Part shown: positions 11,510 through 22,292 of the stretch, in pieces
Layout: every line of letters begins with the position of its first letter
Position numbering within the stretch: position 1 is the first letter of the stretch
Assembly: GCA_900618425.1 (NCBI GenBank)
Contig: UZAN01039525.1
Coordinates: 13,885-52,936, forward strand
Reading direction: 5' to 3'
Length of the DNA stretch: 39,052 bases
From: Echinostoma caproni
Lineage: Eukaryota > Platyhelminthes > Trematoda > Plagiorchiida > Echinostomatidae
Notes under the pieces: generated by a model
Database searches by the model: none
Told to the model about the DNA's origin: nothing
What the model saw: only the letters and a program-made list of their open reading frames with translations
Program-made: the position numbers and the translations under genes

Positions 11510-11863
11510 TCATACCCACATGAAAAGTCTTGGTTTGACCACCCTTGGATTTTCCATCCACTGCCTCCGTCGGAAAATGTTGCACCATTGCAGCACATTT
11601 AGTGGCATGCGTAACACATGCTCAAAGTAACTTAATTTATGGAGGTCGACCACTTGTTCTGCTGGACGACCGCGAATACCAAAAACTCTGTGCCTAATCC
11701 CAACATGGCTCGTCCGGTTTCCCCATGAGACTCGTGCTATGCTACTTAGACAGCGGTGTTCGAACACCGACGGTATATCTTCTTCATGTTTTCGTAGTGA
11801 CCAAGTCTCTGCGCTGTATAGCAGAACTGGTCGAACTGCCGCAGCATACACAGGACCCTTCAC
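11510..11863 (-). pseudogene. RT thumb/C-terminal fragment of the minus-strand LINE
   Basis: The longest intact reading frame of the LINE remnant, 117 codons. It contains AAVRPVLLYSAETWSL and the FEHRCLSSIARVSWGN pattern that follows the RT palm in RTE elements, then a region with LSYFEHVLRMP. Homologous frames continue leftwards, broken by stops, to about 11290. Confidence 0.85.
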
Positions 11864-12645
11864 GGACGCCCGGATGTCACCCCGGTGAAACAGATGTTTC
11901 AGCTTGGCAAATGCCTATAGAGACTTCTGAGCTGGCGATTTTATTCATAATGCGTTTACTGGGTGAGATATAGTTGCTCAAATAACAAAACTTGTCTACT
12001 TACTCCATTACCTCCCCATTTAGAGTGAGGCTAGGTGCTGCACCGACGTAGTCATATAGCAGCGTTTTACACCGAGCATGGCTACACTAATACTCAAACT
12101 ATCCAGAAAAGCTTGCAACGTACCTGAATTTTTATTTAGTAGTACACTGTCGTCTGCGTACTCTAAATCAGACGGTCTGCTACTACTACTCTTCGCGTGT
12201 GGCAGACAGTCAGCGGAGTATGATCCCAGCCAGAAGTTGAGACGCAGTGGTGATTAAACTAATTTCCTCTGTGGTTTTCACCCGAGGATATTTCACCTTT
12301 GTTGTAATTAGGTGAGATGACCGATTTACACCATTCCGTTGGAACCAGTTCTCTCTCCTATATTAGGCGTAGTATTTTCATCAAACCCAAGGCCGACAGT
12401 GAACCTCCATCCCCAAAAGCTGATGGGAACAACGCACTTGGACCGGAGGCCTTGTGTCTTGTAAGATAACATATTTCTCGGAAAACCTTCCTTTCAGATA
12501 GAGGGCTAGCATAAACTGGGAGTATTTAACCTGTTGAGGTGGTGGAGGATGATGTGTCTGATGTCAATGGAAGAAAGTTGAACAGAGCCTCGACGCTTTC
12601 AGCCAATTTCTCAAGACGGAGTGTGCCGTCGGACTCATTAATTAC

Positions 12646-12984
12646 TTAAATTGCACCTACTTTTCTTGGATCCGTATTCTTAGTCAGACGGAAAATATTG
12701 TGATTACCAATAGCCGCAGCTTTCTTCATCGCTCTATGCTTTCCTATCCACCGCTTCTCGCGGTCATACTTCAGAATCTTCGTGAGCTGGCGTTTAAAGG
12801 ATTTACTAGCTGTGTTATTTGTGGTGAGTCTGATAAGATCCAACGTTTGTGTTAGGACCATGCGCCAGAGTTTACCGTTGGTTTTATCTATATTCGCATA
12901 GCTTCCTTGATTTATTTTTTTGTGTTCATTGAGCCCTTTGGTTAGTGGTTTAACTGATGGGCGATCGCAGAACTCTGATTTCAA
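12646..12984 (-). pseudogene. Endonuclease-RT linker fragment of the LINE
   Basis: 112 codons rich in Lys/Arg. The KYDREKRWIGKHRAMKKAA stretch with a following GNHNIFRLTK matches the conserved helix between endonuclease and RT in RTE proteins. It belongs with the neighbouring minus-strand pieces and is not an independent gene. Confidence 0.8.
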
Positions 12985-13977
12985 GCTAAATTTGCTGCTA
13001 TCGCTGACATTGTACCGTGGTTGTCCTTTGCCGATGCTTTTATTGCAATTTAAGGAGGTGTAAGGAGAATTTGCTTTGTGGTAAAGGTGCTGGTTACTGC
13101 GATCGGCAGTCTTGATTTACCCCCCCCCCTATTCTTGATGACGATGTGTTCCATTTGGGTCCTTTGTTGTGAAGAAGTTAGCGGTTTCCAAGTAAGGTGG
13201 TGTCGTTTCTTATGCATGAAGTTGGTGCTTGACAGGTACAGTTCGTGGTCAGCGCAAAGTTGGAATAGGCAATCTCTGTTGTCCGTCCGGTTGGCTCGGA
13301 TTGCATGTAGTCCGCCAAGAAGCCTTTCTTATTCGCCCAGGTATCCTACTTGAGCATTAAAGTCTCCGGCAACGACTTTGACGCCCGTTGATCGATTTTT
13401 TGGGGTACTTGATAGAGGTCATTGTAGGATTCGTCCTTGATTTCAGGTGTACTGCAATCGGCCGGTGCATACATCGACACGACAAGTAAGCCTCGACGCG
13501 TCGTTCTGCAGCTGTTGACCCATACTGAACCGTTGAGACGTACAATGCACAGTTGAATACTTTTTTCGACTGGTAGACTGCCCCTCCCCGTGCTTATTTT
13601 CTGAAGTGACTTCTCTAGAAGCGGAGTGGATAGTCAAAAGAAGTCAGGAGGTGCCCAAGCAGCTGGCCTTGTGTGACTGAGCTTTTTCTGACCTGTACCC
13701 ACTGACCTTTCAGTCATGATTGGATCTGTAGCTGTGAAAAGCCAGCTTGTGTAGCTCACAGGGTCATGGATGCACGCAAGTCATCACATCATGTCAAGAT
13801 GCGATCTCATCGTGGTGGTCATATAGAGTTTGAGCATCATTCACCCCTTGCGGATCAGACGATTATTAATCTGCTTCCTCTCGCTAGAAAATGTCCGTGG
13901 GAGGTTGATTTTCGTCACCAGTCTATGGTATACATAAGCAGATATGGGATTTTTATCAGTATCGATGGATTGGAACT

Positions 13978-14270
13978 GTCCATTCTTTAGACTTCGCCCT
14001 CACGTACATTTCTCATCTCCTCCAATCAACCATACACTCAGTAGCACTAGACTGGAAGTTTGCTCTTATTAGAGCTCATCTGTAGTGCCTATATACACCA
14101 TCCCGTCCAAGATTTAAACTCCGGACCCATTGCGTGGAAGGTGTGTGTGTTACCTCTGTGCCAACCAGCTCACGCTAGGGCTGAACCGAATTGCCAATTC
14201 ATGTTTGTTCAGGTTGTCTTCAGAGTTTATCAGTCAGTTTAATTTGGCCCGGCATCAACGAAGCGAGACA
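13978..14270 (-). mobile_element. tRNA-derived SINE, family B, copy 1
   Basis: Matches the copies at 30200-30510 (+) and 33383-33640 (-). Shared blocks on its sense strand are GGGCCAAATT, CTGACTGA, GAACAAACAT, GAGCTGGTTGG (A-box region), GGAGTTTAAATC (degraded B box) and the tail GAGCTCTAATAAGAGC. It sits between the two LINE remnants, so it may have inserted into one of them. Confidence 0.75.
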
Positions 14271-14419
14271 GTTAACTATCTGTTAACTCCAGTCGAAAGC
14301 CTCCCACCAAGTCATGTCTTCCTCACAGGTTACGGACTAACTGGCAACAAGCCTACCAGGGTGGGTTAACCGTTCGCATTTAACTCACAGCTACTTATGA
14401 GTAGTATTGTGGGATAGTT

Positions 14420-15285
14420 GATGTTGATTGATTACCCGTGTCGAAATGCTGGGGAACCCGCTAAGTGGTCTCCAAAACGTAGGTACTGAATGAGCACCTG
14501 GAGAAAAGCTGTACGACTTAGAGTACGCTGGTGACGTCATCTCTCTCTTCGAATGTATGGAGAACGCGCACCGCGCACCTGACAGATTGTCAAGTTCTTG
14601 TACCCCATTCGGTATGTGCTTTCCACCTCGAAAGTGCAGTGTAACCGCCACACAGGTTGTTGCCTACTCATGCTTTGAAACTGAATGGCCAAGTATCAGT
14701 TGTAGTGGATTGCTTTTCCTACTTAGGTAGTTGTGTGACAGATGATTGTAGTGCAGCGAAGGCTGGAAAAGCGTATGCAGGACTGAAACACATTTGACGG
14801 AGAGGCGACGTTTCACTGAAGTCTAAAGGTCGTGTAAATGGTGCCGCTGTTTGTTCAGTTCTGCTTTGTGGTCGCGAGACCTTGAATTTTCGAGTAGGAG
14901 GTGGAGGTCAAAAGATGACGTGGAAACGGGGTATGAAGAAAGTGAAAGAGCTATTACGTAGAGTAGGTGTCTCGTGCGTTTCAGGTTGGGGTCCAAAAGA
15001 CTGCAACTGGTTGGTTGGAGACAGTGAAGGATATGCCAGCGAACCGTGTTGTTCTTGTTGTTATTTCTCATCAGGCCAGAGTACTTGAAATGGTATGTAT
15101 GCACGGTTGGATTGTGTAGTTTGTGTGTTGACCATAGAGGTTCTCCTTCCCCCTCCCTCAAAATAAGTCCATGCCCTGTCCACCTTACGTATCAGCCACT
15201 AACCTTGTATGTATTGCGAGTTTGACAACATTTAGTAAAGTTAGCTTCACTGTATTTCGCTGTACAGTGATGATGATGATGATCC
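14420..15285 (+). mobile_element. RTE-clade LINE 3' end with (TGA)n tail
   Basis: Plus-strand frames read APGEKLYDLEYAGDVISLFE at the RT palm (YADD changed to YAGD at 14524-14535), then FTYLG-like and SLKSKGRV pieces, and finally GVSCVSGWGPKDCNWLVGDS (15000 region), the conserved RTE C-terminus. Stops and frameshifts interrupt it. The element ends in a short (TGA)n run at 15268-15283, the simple-repeat tail expected for RTE LINEs. It is 5' truncated in the palm. Confidence 0.8.
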
Positions 15286-15904
15286 ATGTCAATGTTTATT
15301 AGAATCAGATGTCGGCTAAATCAATTAAGATTTCAACCTAGAAGCGCGGATTGAGTGACCGATGGAGATTATGTAATGAATATTTGTTTTAGAAAATAAG
15401 TGAACCCCTTACTACGGAGCTTCAAGGACGAAGCAGGTGTCTAGTGATTTCTTTTGACAAGCACAAATCAAACTTCGTCCTAAATACACCGCAAAATCTT
15501 GTGCGGTACGGTGTGGACCCCAAGGGGTTGACCCATACAAAATCAAGACATACAGGCTTTGGTCATCTGTAAATTAGCAGGAAAAATCCAAGCAAATATT
15601 TAATTAGTTAGCTTTGGCTTTACGAATGGACGAAGTGACCAAATTTTAACACGGCGTGTTACAAGAACTGCGATGGCTCATTTTTAAAAACTGTTTACAA
15701 GTTTGACCATAATGCAAATGTATGACCTATTCACATTTTGAGAAATTTTACAACCCGAGAAGTGCTAGTTCATTTTGTTTCACAATTGAAACTAAACCGT
15801 AGCATATTATTACAGTTCATTACAGTGGATTGGTCATTGATATTACAAAATAGGACTAATCTACAGATAGCTGCTTCTGATTACCTGTTTTATTTCGTCC
15901 ACAG

Positions 15905-16073
15905 TCTGTCGTTTGTGGAACTCTGGAATCACAGAAAAATAGACTGGCCATCAGATTGGCTTATGCGCGGTCACGACTGCGTTTGCTACAATCTTTGAAA
16001 CAACCGTGGTCACGGGGCCGGGCAGAAAATGCAAGGTTAGAAATGGCTCCTCAGCCTGCGCACTCTGGGCGTG
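15905..16073 (+). CDS. Exon 6 of coiled-coil gene
   Basis: The acceptor is TTTATTTCGTCCACAG. It enters in phase 0 and encodes SVVCGTLESQKNRLAIRLAY then an Arg/Leu-rich helix (SRLRLLQSLKQPWSRGRAEN). The donor GTG/GTAATG at 16074 leaves phase 1, which exon 7 then needs in order to reach exon 8 in frame. An alternative donor AAG/GTTAGA at 16036 would leave phase 2, and exon 7 would then read a frame that no longer joins exon 8. Confidence 0.65.
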
Positions 16074-19000
16074 GTAATGGTGCGCTTTTTGGGCGCAGCT
16101 ATTTGCCTACATGCTTCTGCGTTCAGATAATTCACGTTGTCTCCAAATGGGCCTTTGTTTATCGATACTCATCTTCATCAAATTTTGCAGTTTAACACTG
16201 AAATCGGTTTTGTAATCTTTTGGTCATTCTCAGGAAAGAGTTATTCCTTTTCCGAATTCCTGTCTGAAGATTGGAGTGCCAAGCTGATTGTAGGGCCGGG
16301 ATACGTCTTCTTGAGACACGGATTTCGTCATGTGAACTGTTTTCTTCAATAGTAGAATTGCAGCCTGTCGCTTGATAATCAAGCACTCCATGTGATCAGT
16401 GGCTATGCTAGTAAAAAGATCACATTCAGATCATGAAACTGTGCTCCATAGTTGCCGTTTGATTTAGTTTGCCCACTAATCAATTATATGATGAATTCCG
16501 CGGTGTACAGNGGCGTGAAGTGACAAACCAGAAGGCTGCGTACACATTGCGTATAAAATCGTTGTGTGTTGACATATTTGATCAGGTATATTATTGGTGT
16601 CCAACGCTTTAAAGTCACTTGTTGCCAATCCCTTCCCATTTCTGGAAATTCATTATTATTTTGTGTACGGTGATAGCTTGAATTTCTAAGGGGCTCGAAG
16701 TGTATCATACACCTCGCTGATGAATTACTTATACTTCCCAACTCATATCTATTACGGTCAAAGCCAGAAACAGAACAACAGGATTGCTCATGTGTACAGG
16801 TTAATGATAAGTATAGCGTCTCATGTGATTATTTAATATTCAGTCGAATCGCGTTGGCTTCCGTGGTGGGTGTTAAACCACTTCTGACCTCCCTTGATTG
16901 CAAACTGTTGATCAAATAGATGGTTCAAAGTGATTCAAACAGACTAACCGAGTGGTTTGTCTCAGATATATGCGTAGCAGTTGCGGTTACTCTGTTTTTA
17001 ACCAGTCCGTTATCAACCCATTTGGGGTCTTGATCTCGGGTACGATGAACCAGTAGTCTGCTGTTTTTGATCTAAGTGGCATGAACTACAGGAACAAACG
17101 AACTGGTGAATGCTAAATGAGATCGTTTCCACTGGGACCCTGCATTTTATTTGTAATAGGAGCACGGGCTAAGACGATAAGATTGAGCGTAGCTAAGCGA
17201 CATTGAACGTATTCTTAACCTCAGCATTTAAGCTTTTGCCAAAAGGTTACCTATAAAAGGACTGGATATACATAGCCCGGCTGTTTCGCAGCCGTGGATA
17301 TTTTTTGTTTCCCATACGTTGTTTCCATGCCCTTCTGTATCAGACATTCCGGATATCCATAAGCCTCGGAGGCTTCTCTCAACTTGATTATTTCTTTATC
17401 TTCGGAATCCGTTGAACATGGCGTTAGCGTTCTATTCGCGATTAAAGCGGATCAGATTGTTCTTGCGTTGCAACGGTACTACCCAACTATGACAATTTGT
17501 TTATTGTATGATCCAAGTTTGTTTCCTATGGGTATTCCGTTTGATAAAACTGTCTGAACGTCGAGATTGAAATAGGTCTCAGAGCGCGATTCATTGATTT
17601 CATCTTCAAAGTCATTTGAATGCTAATTTGATGACTTAAAGAGTTGTGCGATTTCTGTTGAACATTATCAGTCATATAGAATAATTATGTCGTATATGGT
17701 ATATCGTCGGTATAGCGTAAATTCTTCTTTTTGTAATTTTTTTATTGAATCGTTCTCAAGTTTAGCTCTTTGTACATCTGCTGCTGATCGTTCTGGTGAC
17801 GAGCCCATAACAATATCGTCCGTTTGAGGATTCAAATCATCATCAAAGGAAAACGCTATATTAAATGTGCATAAATGGAGCAACTTTCTGGATTCTTTCA
17901 GGGGTTATCTAACTCGTCACTTCGGTTGATCGATGTGTTAACATGAGAAATCAATCGCTTCCCCAAAAGGCTCGTTAGTGTATAGGGTTATGACCTCAAG
18001 AGGGAACATTTCGTTCTCTTAAAAGAGCCATTCACTTTCCACTGTTGAGTCAAATATTCAAAACGACCCGAAAGAGGACTTAAGCTTTTCAGCATTCATT
18101 CGAGGCTTAATCTTGCTATCATTTTATTTACTGAACTGCAAAGGGTGCTTTCAAACAACCAGACAGTAAATCTTCAATATCACCATCTCCTAAATGAATA
18201 TTTTCCAAGTAAGGAGGGAAACGGTTACCTGGTTCACTTTATTATCAAGGTGTAACGAGGGCTTTACGATTCGAGCGACAATACAAGCCTCGATCAGAGT
18301 TTTATGGAGTGGGTGTACTGTTGGATGGATTGGTGAACCAAAGAACCGCTAGTTTCGTTTTACTGGTGGTTTAACTGTGATCCTGTGATCAGCTGTATTA
18401 CCGTGTGAATTTTCAGCCGTATATCAGCTAACCCTGGTTGTTGGAATTCGCCTTTGTACTTCTCAGTAAACAGACTGATATCAAGGAGGGAATTGTCGAG
18501 TCTGAAGCCCACAGCGTGGAATACAGCAAATACTGTAGAATAATTGACTGTGCTCAGATGAAAATGGAATGTGAACTTGGCGATCAATCATGACTGGGAG
18601 GAAGTGGAGAACGAGCAGTAATAAAACATACAGAAGACAACAGAGCTAAAACCAGAGTTAGGGAAGCTCTCTCTAACAGATACGGCCAGGAGGTCAAGAG
18701 ATGAATTACGCAGTCAGTGGAAATCACAGATGAGACTGACAGTTCACTGGGCTATGAGCTACTACTGTGAATAGGATAATATTTATCAATAGTTTGCATT
18801 CAGAAGAATACCGACCAAGAATTGTTGACTTTAATACAACTGCTTTTTCTTACGCTGGGATCTTTGGTTTTCTCGATTATATGAACTTCAACTCATGCCT
18901 TAAAAAAGTCTATTAATGGCAAACCTGGCAGGTTGATTTTGTTCAATGATAATCAATAGTTTCTGAGAGCAAATGTTCAGGGGATTATTTTATCGATCAA

Positions 19001-19838
19001 ATATTATACCGCATCGAACGCCCATGTGAAGGTTGTTGTTCTTCACTGAATTCAGTCAATATGTTTTCAATAGGTAGTGGCTTGTGACAAGTTTTTGGGT
19101 GTTTTTAGCTCCTGATTCTTCGTAGGGCAACTGCCCAAAAATTCCACCATTTAAACCAAAGAGACAAACCAAACGGGATGTAGCGCATTTGTGGAAGCCT
19201 CCTTCTTCGTTTATCTATACCTATGGGAATTGGTGAGAAAAGTACCTTTGACTTCACCAGGATAGACCACTTGTGTAGAGTTGTCATTGTCTTTCTGTAC
19301 GAGTCCACACGGTAGGCTTGCGTTTATTTCAGCAGATTGACGATTAACTCGCTGGAAAACCAACGAGATGATAATCACATGCTAATGATTGATTTACTGT
19401 ACTGTGTGAAGCTGTTTGTGAATTTATTCTTTTCTTTTTGCCTCCATTTATTAAATAAATATGTATTTATTTATAAAAATGCAGACAAATTTCAGTAAGG
19501 GGGAACTGGCCAATCCATAGAAAAATGGGGAAAATTAGCGGCATGGGCAGAACTGGAGCACGCGTTCACCGCGGTGATAGGTTAATGACCTTCACCGTTT
19601 GAAATAATGAAGAATAATTAAATAATGTGATTCAAAATTGTGCGATATTTTCTGCCACCAGGTACAAAAAATCATTTCCACTCATATTTCAACAAAACGT
19701 TTTGTTTTGATGAAGTCAGGTAGTTTTTCATCTTTCGTTCATGATGAATTGCCAGGCCCATGATGAAAAGCTGTTTGTTACATAACATTTTTTCCCTCTG
19801 CTTAGCTTATTTAAACATATGTAAAATGTATTTTACAG
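16074..19838 (+). other. Intron 6 (3.8 kb)
   Basis: Boundaries are GTAATG and TATTTTACAG. It contains one ambiguous base (n at 16511), a minus-strand frame at 17668-17883 with protein-like composition, and a family C tail fragment near 19484. Confidence 0.5.
19484..19535 (-). repeat. SINE family C tail fragment
   Basis: AATTTCAGTAAGGGGGAACTGGCCAAT matches, with few changes, the TTTTCAGGAAGGGGG...GCGGCCA segment at 34701 and 34920. No tRNA-like part remains. Confidence 0.5.
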
Positions 19839-19894
19839 GATCATACAAAATTCGAGTGAGAAACCGGCTGCCAGTTCATGTGTTCAAACGATTG
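19839..19894 (+). CDS. Exon 7 of coiled-coil gene
   Basis: Small exon with acceptor AATGTATTTTACAG and a consensus donor TTG/GTAAGT. Read from phase 1 it encodes GSYKIRVRNRLPVHVFKRL and leaves in phase 0. V, F, I and L then fall at heptad a/d spacing across the junction into exon 8 (VHVFKRLITQL), which favours this frame. One other frame is also open, so the reading depends on the exon 6 donor. Confidence 0.5.
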
Positions 19895-22212
19895 GTAAGT
19901 TGCACAGTTCCCGAAATTTGCAAGCACTTTATATCACACAGTTTCATTCCATCTCATTGAAAGAGAATTTCAGAGGCTTGACGTCATTTTTTAGGAAACG
20001 ATGTTGATAAATCAATATTCAAAGATTGGCATACTTTTGGGGCAATGAAATTCGCATTTACGTTCAATCCTTACTGGGCGTGGTTCTCAATTGACCACGA
20101 ACGATTAATCTTTGCTGATTAATCTCATCTAGAAAGCTCCTAACTGGTAAACAACATAGCCAGATAAAAATGTGGATTTTGTTTAGTGGCATGTAGGACC
20201 GATAAACAAGGTAATCCATACTCATAGGAGGATTTTCGTTATATCGTCTAAATTTCCCACATCAGGAATACTGGAATGTATCAACCCGTACTCGATTGAA
20301 CTAACATAACTCATGAGAGGAACTCAATGCATAATCTGTCTTATCGAGTCAAAAGCTTGTGATCCTGTGCAGTGGAATAGCTTCGCCATCTTTTCAAGTA
20401 ATGCTTTTGGTACATGACGCATTAGGTATGCTTGGAATTCCCACCGCTGTGTAACCAAGTAATTTTCTCCCTGTCTCTCCTAGCATCATATCAAATTTGT
20501 GGAATATTGAATCATAAAGTGAGTTCAAAAAATAATTTATAGGGTAAGCCGTGTGATTTTTTATGAATTGAGAATCTATGATATTGTGTTCGTTGGGTGG
20601 CGAATACGCATCAGTGTCATATGTGCAGTAACAATGCGTCGACAATAGTCAAAGGATACCCAGTGGGTTGACTTAGAAATACCGGCAAATAAAACGACCA
20701 ATATGGAGGTCTGTAGAACAAAATAATCAAACTGGCTACATAGGTAGATTGTTAATTTTTTTTGTGGCAGTGATACTGTAGTTTCTCGCTTCAGCAGTTC
20801 GATTCCGTTTATGAATAAATGATACTTTGTACACTAATCCCTCTTTACACACAGACACACACAATTCAGAATTTTCTATCGATTTAAAGATCTTATTTTT
20901 CTTATGAGTTTTGAAATCCACAAATTGAGGTTCGGTCGAGTGAGATGCTGACGTGCTTTTGGCCACCCAGTGTTTTTTTAAATAAAGGTGTACCTTTTCG
21001 CGGTTACGTGGAAACTGATATCCACAAAAGAGTAAACAAGATTGCAGTTTTTATTGGATTTCGAATAATGTATTTTCTTCTCTTGTTAAACTTCTACTAT
21101 TTTGTTGTTTAGGTTGTATCTAAATTGAACAAAGATCAAGTTTGACTTGCTATATCTTATAGGCTGACCTTTGGGAAGCTGGCATTGGTGTCTTGGTTTA
21201 AAAACGCCATAGGATTCACGCGCATTTTGGCGTCTGATGACCCAAATATTCACTTGCCTGTTATAGTATGATTGTGAAGCTAAGCACAGTTCTGATTCAA
21301 TGGCTAGAATGCCTCTTCGCTATGAAATGCACTCAATCCGGTCTGTTCATTCTGATGATGGAATGATCAATGCTATACACACTGATTCCAGGTTCACATA
21401 ATTTTTTGCAGTTATGTTTCTTGAAAGAAGAGTTGCCAGTAAATGCGTGACATAAAAATCTGTTTTTTTATTTCACATTAATCACTTGCGAAATAATTGA
21501 TTTTGTTGCGCGTCCGTTACCATGACAATCATGATACTCACTCACAACATATAAACCATAGGAAACTCGTGTACTGCTAATTTGTTACAATTTGTTTGAT
21601 ATAATCTGATTGACTGTTATGCGGCTGCAGCTTCATGCAGAATCCTCTTTTCTTTCACTCATTCGTAGGATACCAGAGTTGTGTTTCGTTTTCTTCACAG
21701 CTCACGGCTGGATATTTATCTGTCTTTCCGGAGTTATAATCCATGATCCCTCACTTGGAATAAGCGAGGGTTATCACTGTATCAAGGTTACCTATTTCGC
21801 ACAATAACACGAACTATTTTGTCCACGGTCACATTTGTTTATTGCCCAATCGTACTATTTGACATTTTGCATTGTTGCTAACAAATTTTGAGTAAACTTA
21901 GTGATTTTGTGAGCTGGATAGTCGATAATCGTACGGGCTGTACCCTGTAAGATTTCCGATGGTGATTGCTACGTTCAGTCTGTGTTATAGACTTATGTTT
22001 AAAAAATACCTCAGGTATACCGAGATTTTCATTCAATCAATTTGAGTAGTGCTTTTGTTCAGTATGCAACCAGATGTATGGCATGAAAATCGGAACCCTC
22101 TACATCTGATTCTGCAAACGTTAAAGAAATAACAAACAACCCTCGCTTGGCCATTCCTGTAGTATCCAGAAGCTTCTGCACTGAATATTTACCTCCCATT
22201 TTCTCTTCACAG
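19895..22212 (+). other. Intron 7 (2.3 kb)
   Basis: Boundaries are GTAAGT and CTCTTCACAG. It contains a possible 27-bp microexon at 21113-21139, which I reject, and no repeats I recognise. Confidence 0.5.
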
Positions 22213-22292
22213 ATCACACAGTTGACCAAGCAAAATTCTAAACTCTGTACTCAGCTGAAGAAAGTTTCTCTGGCACTGGGTGAGAAACAAAG
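22213..22292 (+). CDS. Exon 8 of coiled-coil gene
   Basis: The acceptor is CCCATTTTCTCTTCACAG and the donor is AAG/GTGAGA. Only phase 0 is open. It encodes ITQLTKQNSKLCTQLKKVSL and onward, a clear coiled coil with I/L at a/d positions. It leaves after AG, completed to AGC (Ser) by exon 9. Confidence 0.8.

Larger units (their letters stand above)
11290..13700 (-). mobile_element. RTE-clade LINE remnant with internal deletion
   Basis: On the minus strand, pieces appear in LINE order. An APE-type endonuclease segment contains SMYAPAD and GDFNAQVG (near 13345-13371), where the Asp/Asn belong to the catalytic site. A basic linker follows (12646-12984, with KYDREKRW and AAAIGNHNIFRL). Reverse transcriptase finger pieces lie around 12220-12650 (KASGPSAL, EEISL, LLAGIILR). 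The palm core LEYADD sits at 12149-12166. The thumb and C-terminal region (SAAVRPVLLYSAETWSL-type pattern, RLP.WG) extends to about 11290. Stops and frameshifts break it throughout. About 100 residues expected between the LLAGIILR and LEYADD motifs are missing near 12180-12220. It is dead and probably old. Confidence 0.85.
10385..15904 (+). other. Intron 5 (5.5 kb), filled with LINE and SINE remnants
   Basis: Boundaries are GCAAGT and TTTTATTTCGTCCACAG. Besides the possible exon 5b, it holds a minus-strand RTE LINE remnant, a minus-strand tRNA-derived SINE and a plus-strand RTE LINE 3' end. 10741-11289 and 15286-15904 show no recognisable gene. A perfect 18-bp AT-rich palindrome lies at 11234-11251. 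Confidence 0.6.

Noticed and set aside
21113..21139. A 27-bp microexon (VVSKLNKDQ), phase 0 at both ends, between exons 7 and 8
   Set aside because: The donor CAA/GTTTGA is weak, and nine extra residues would break the heptad register that runs cleanly from exon 7 into exon 8.
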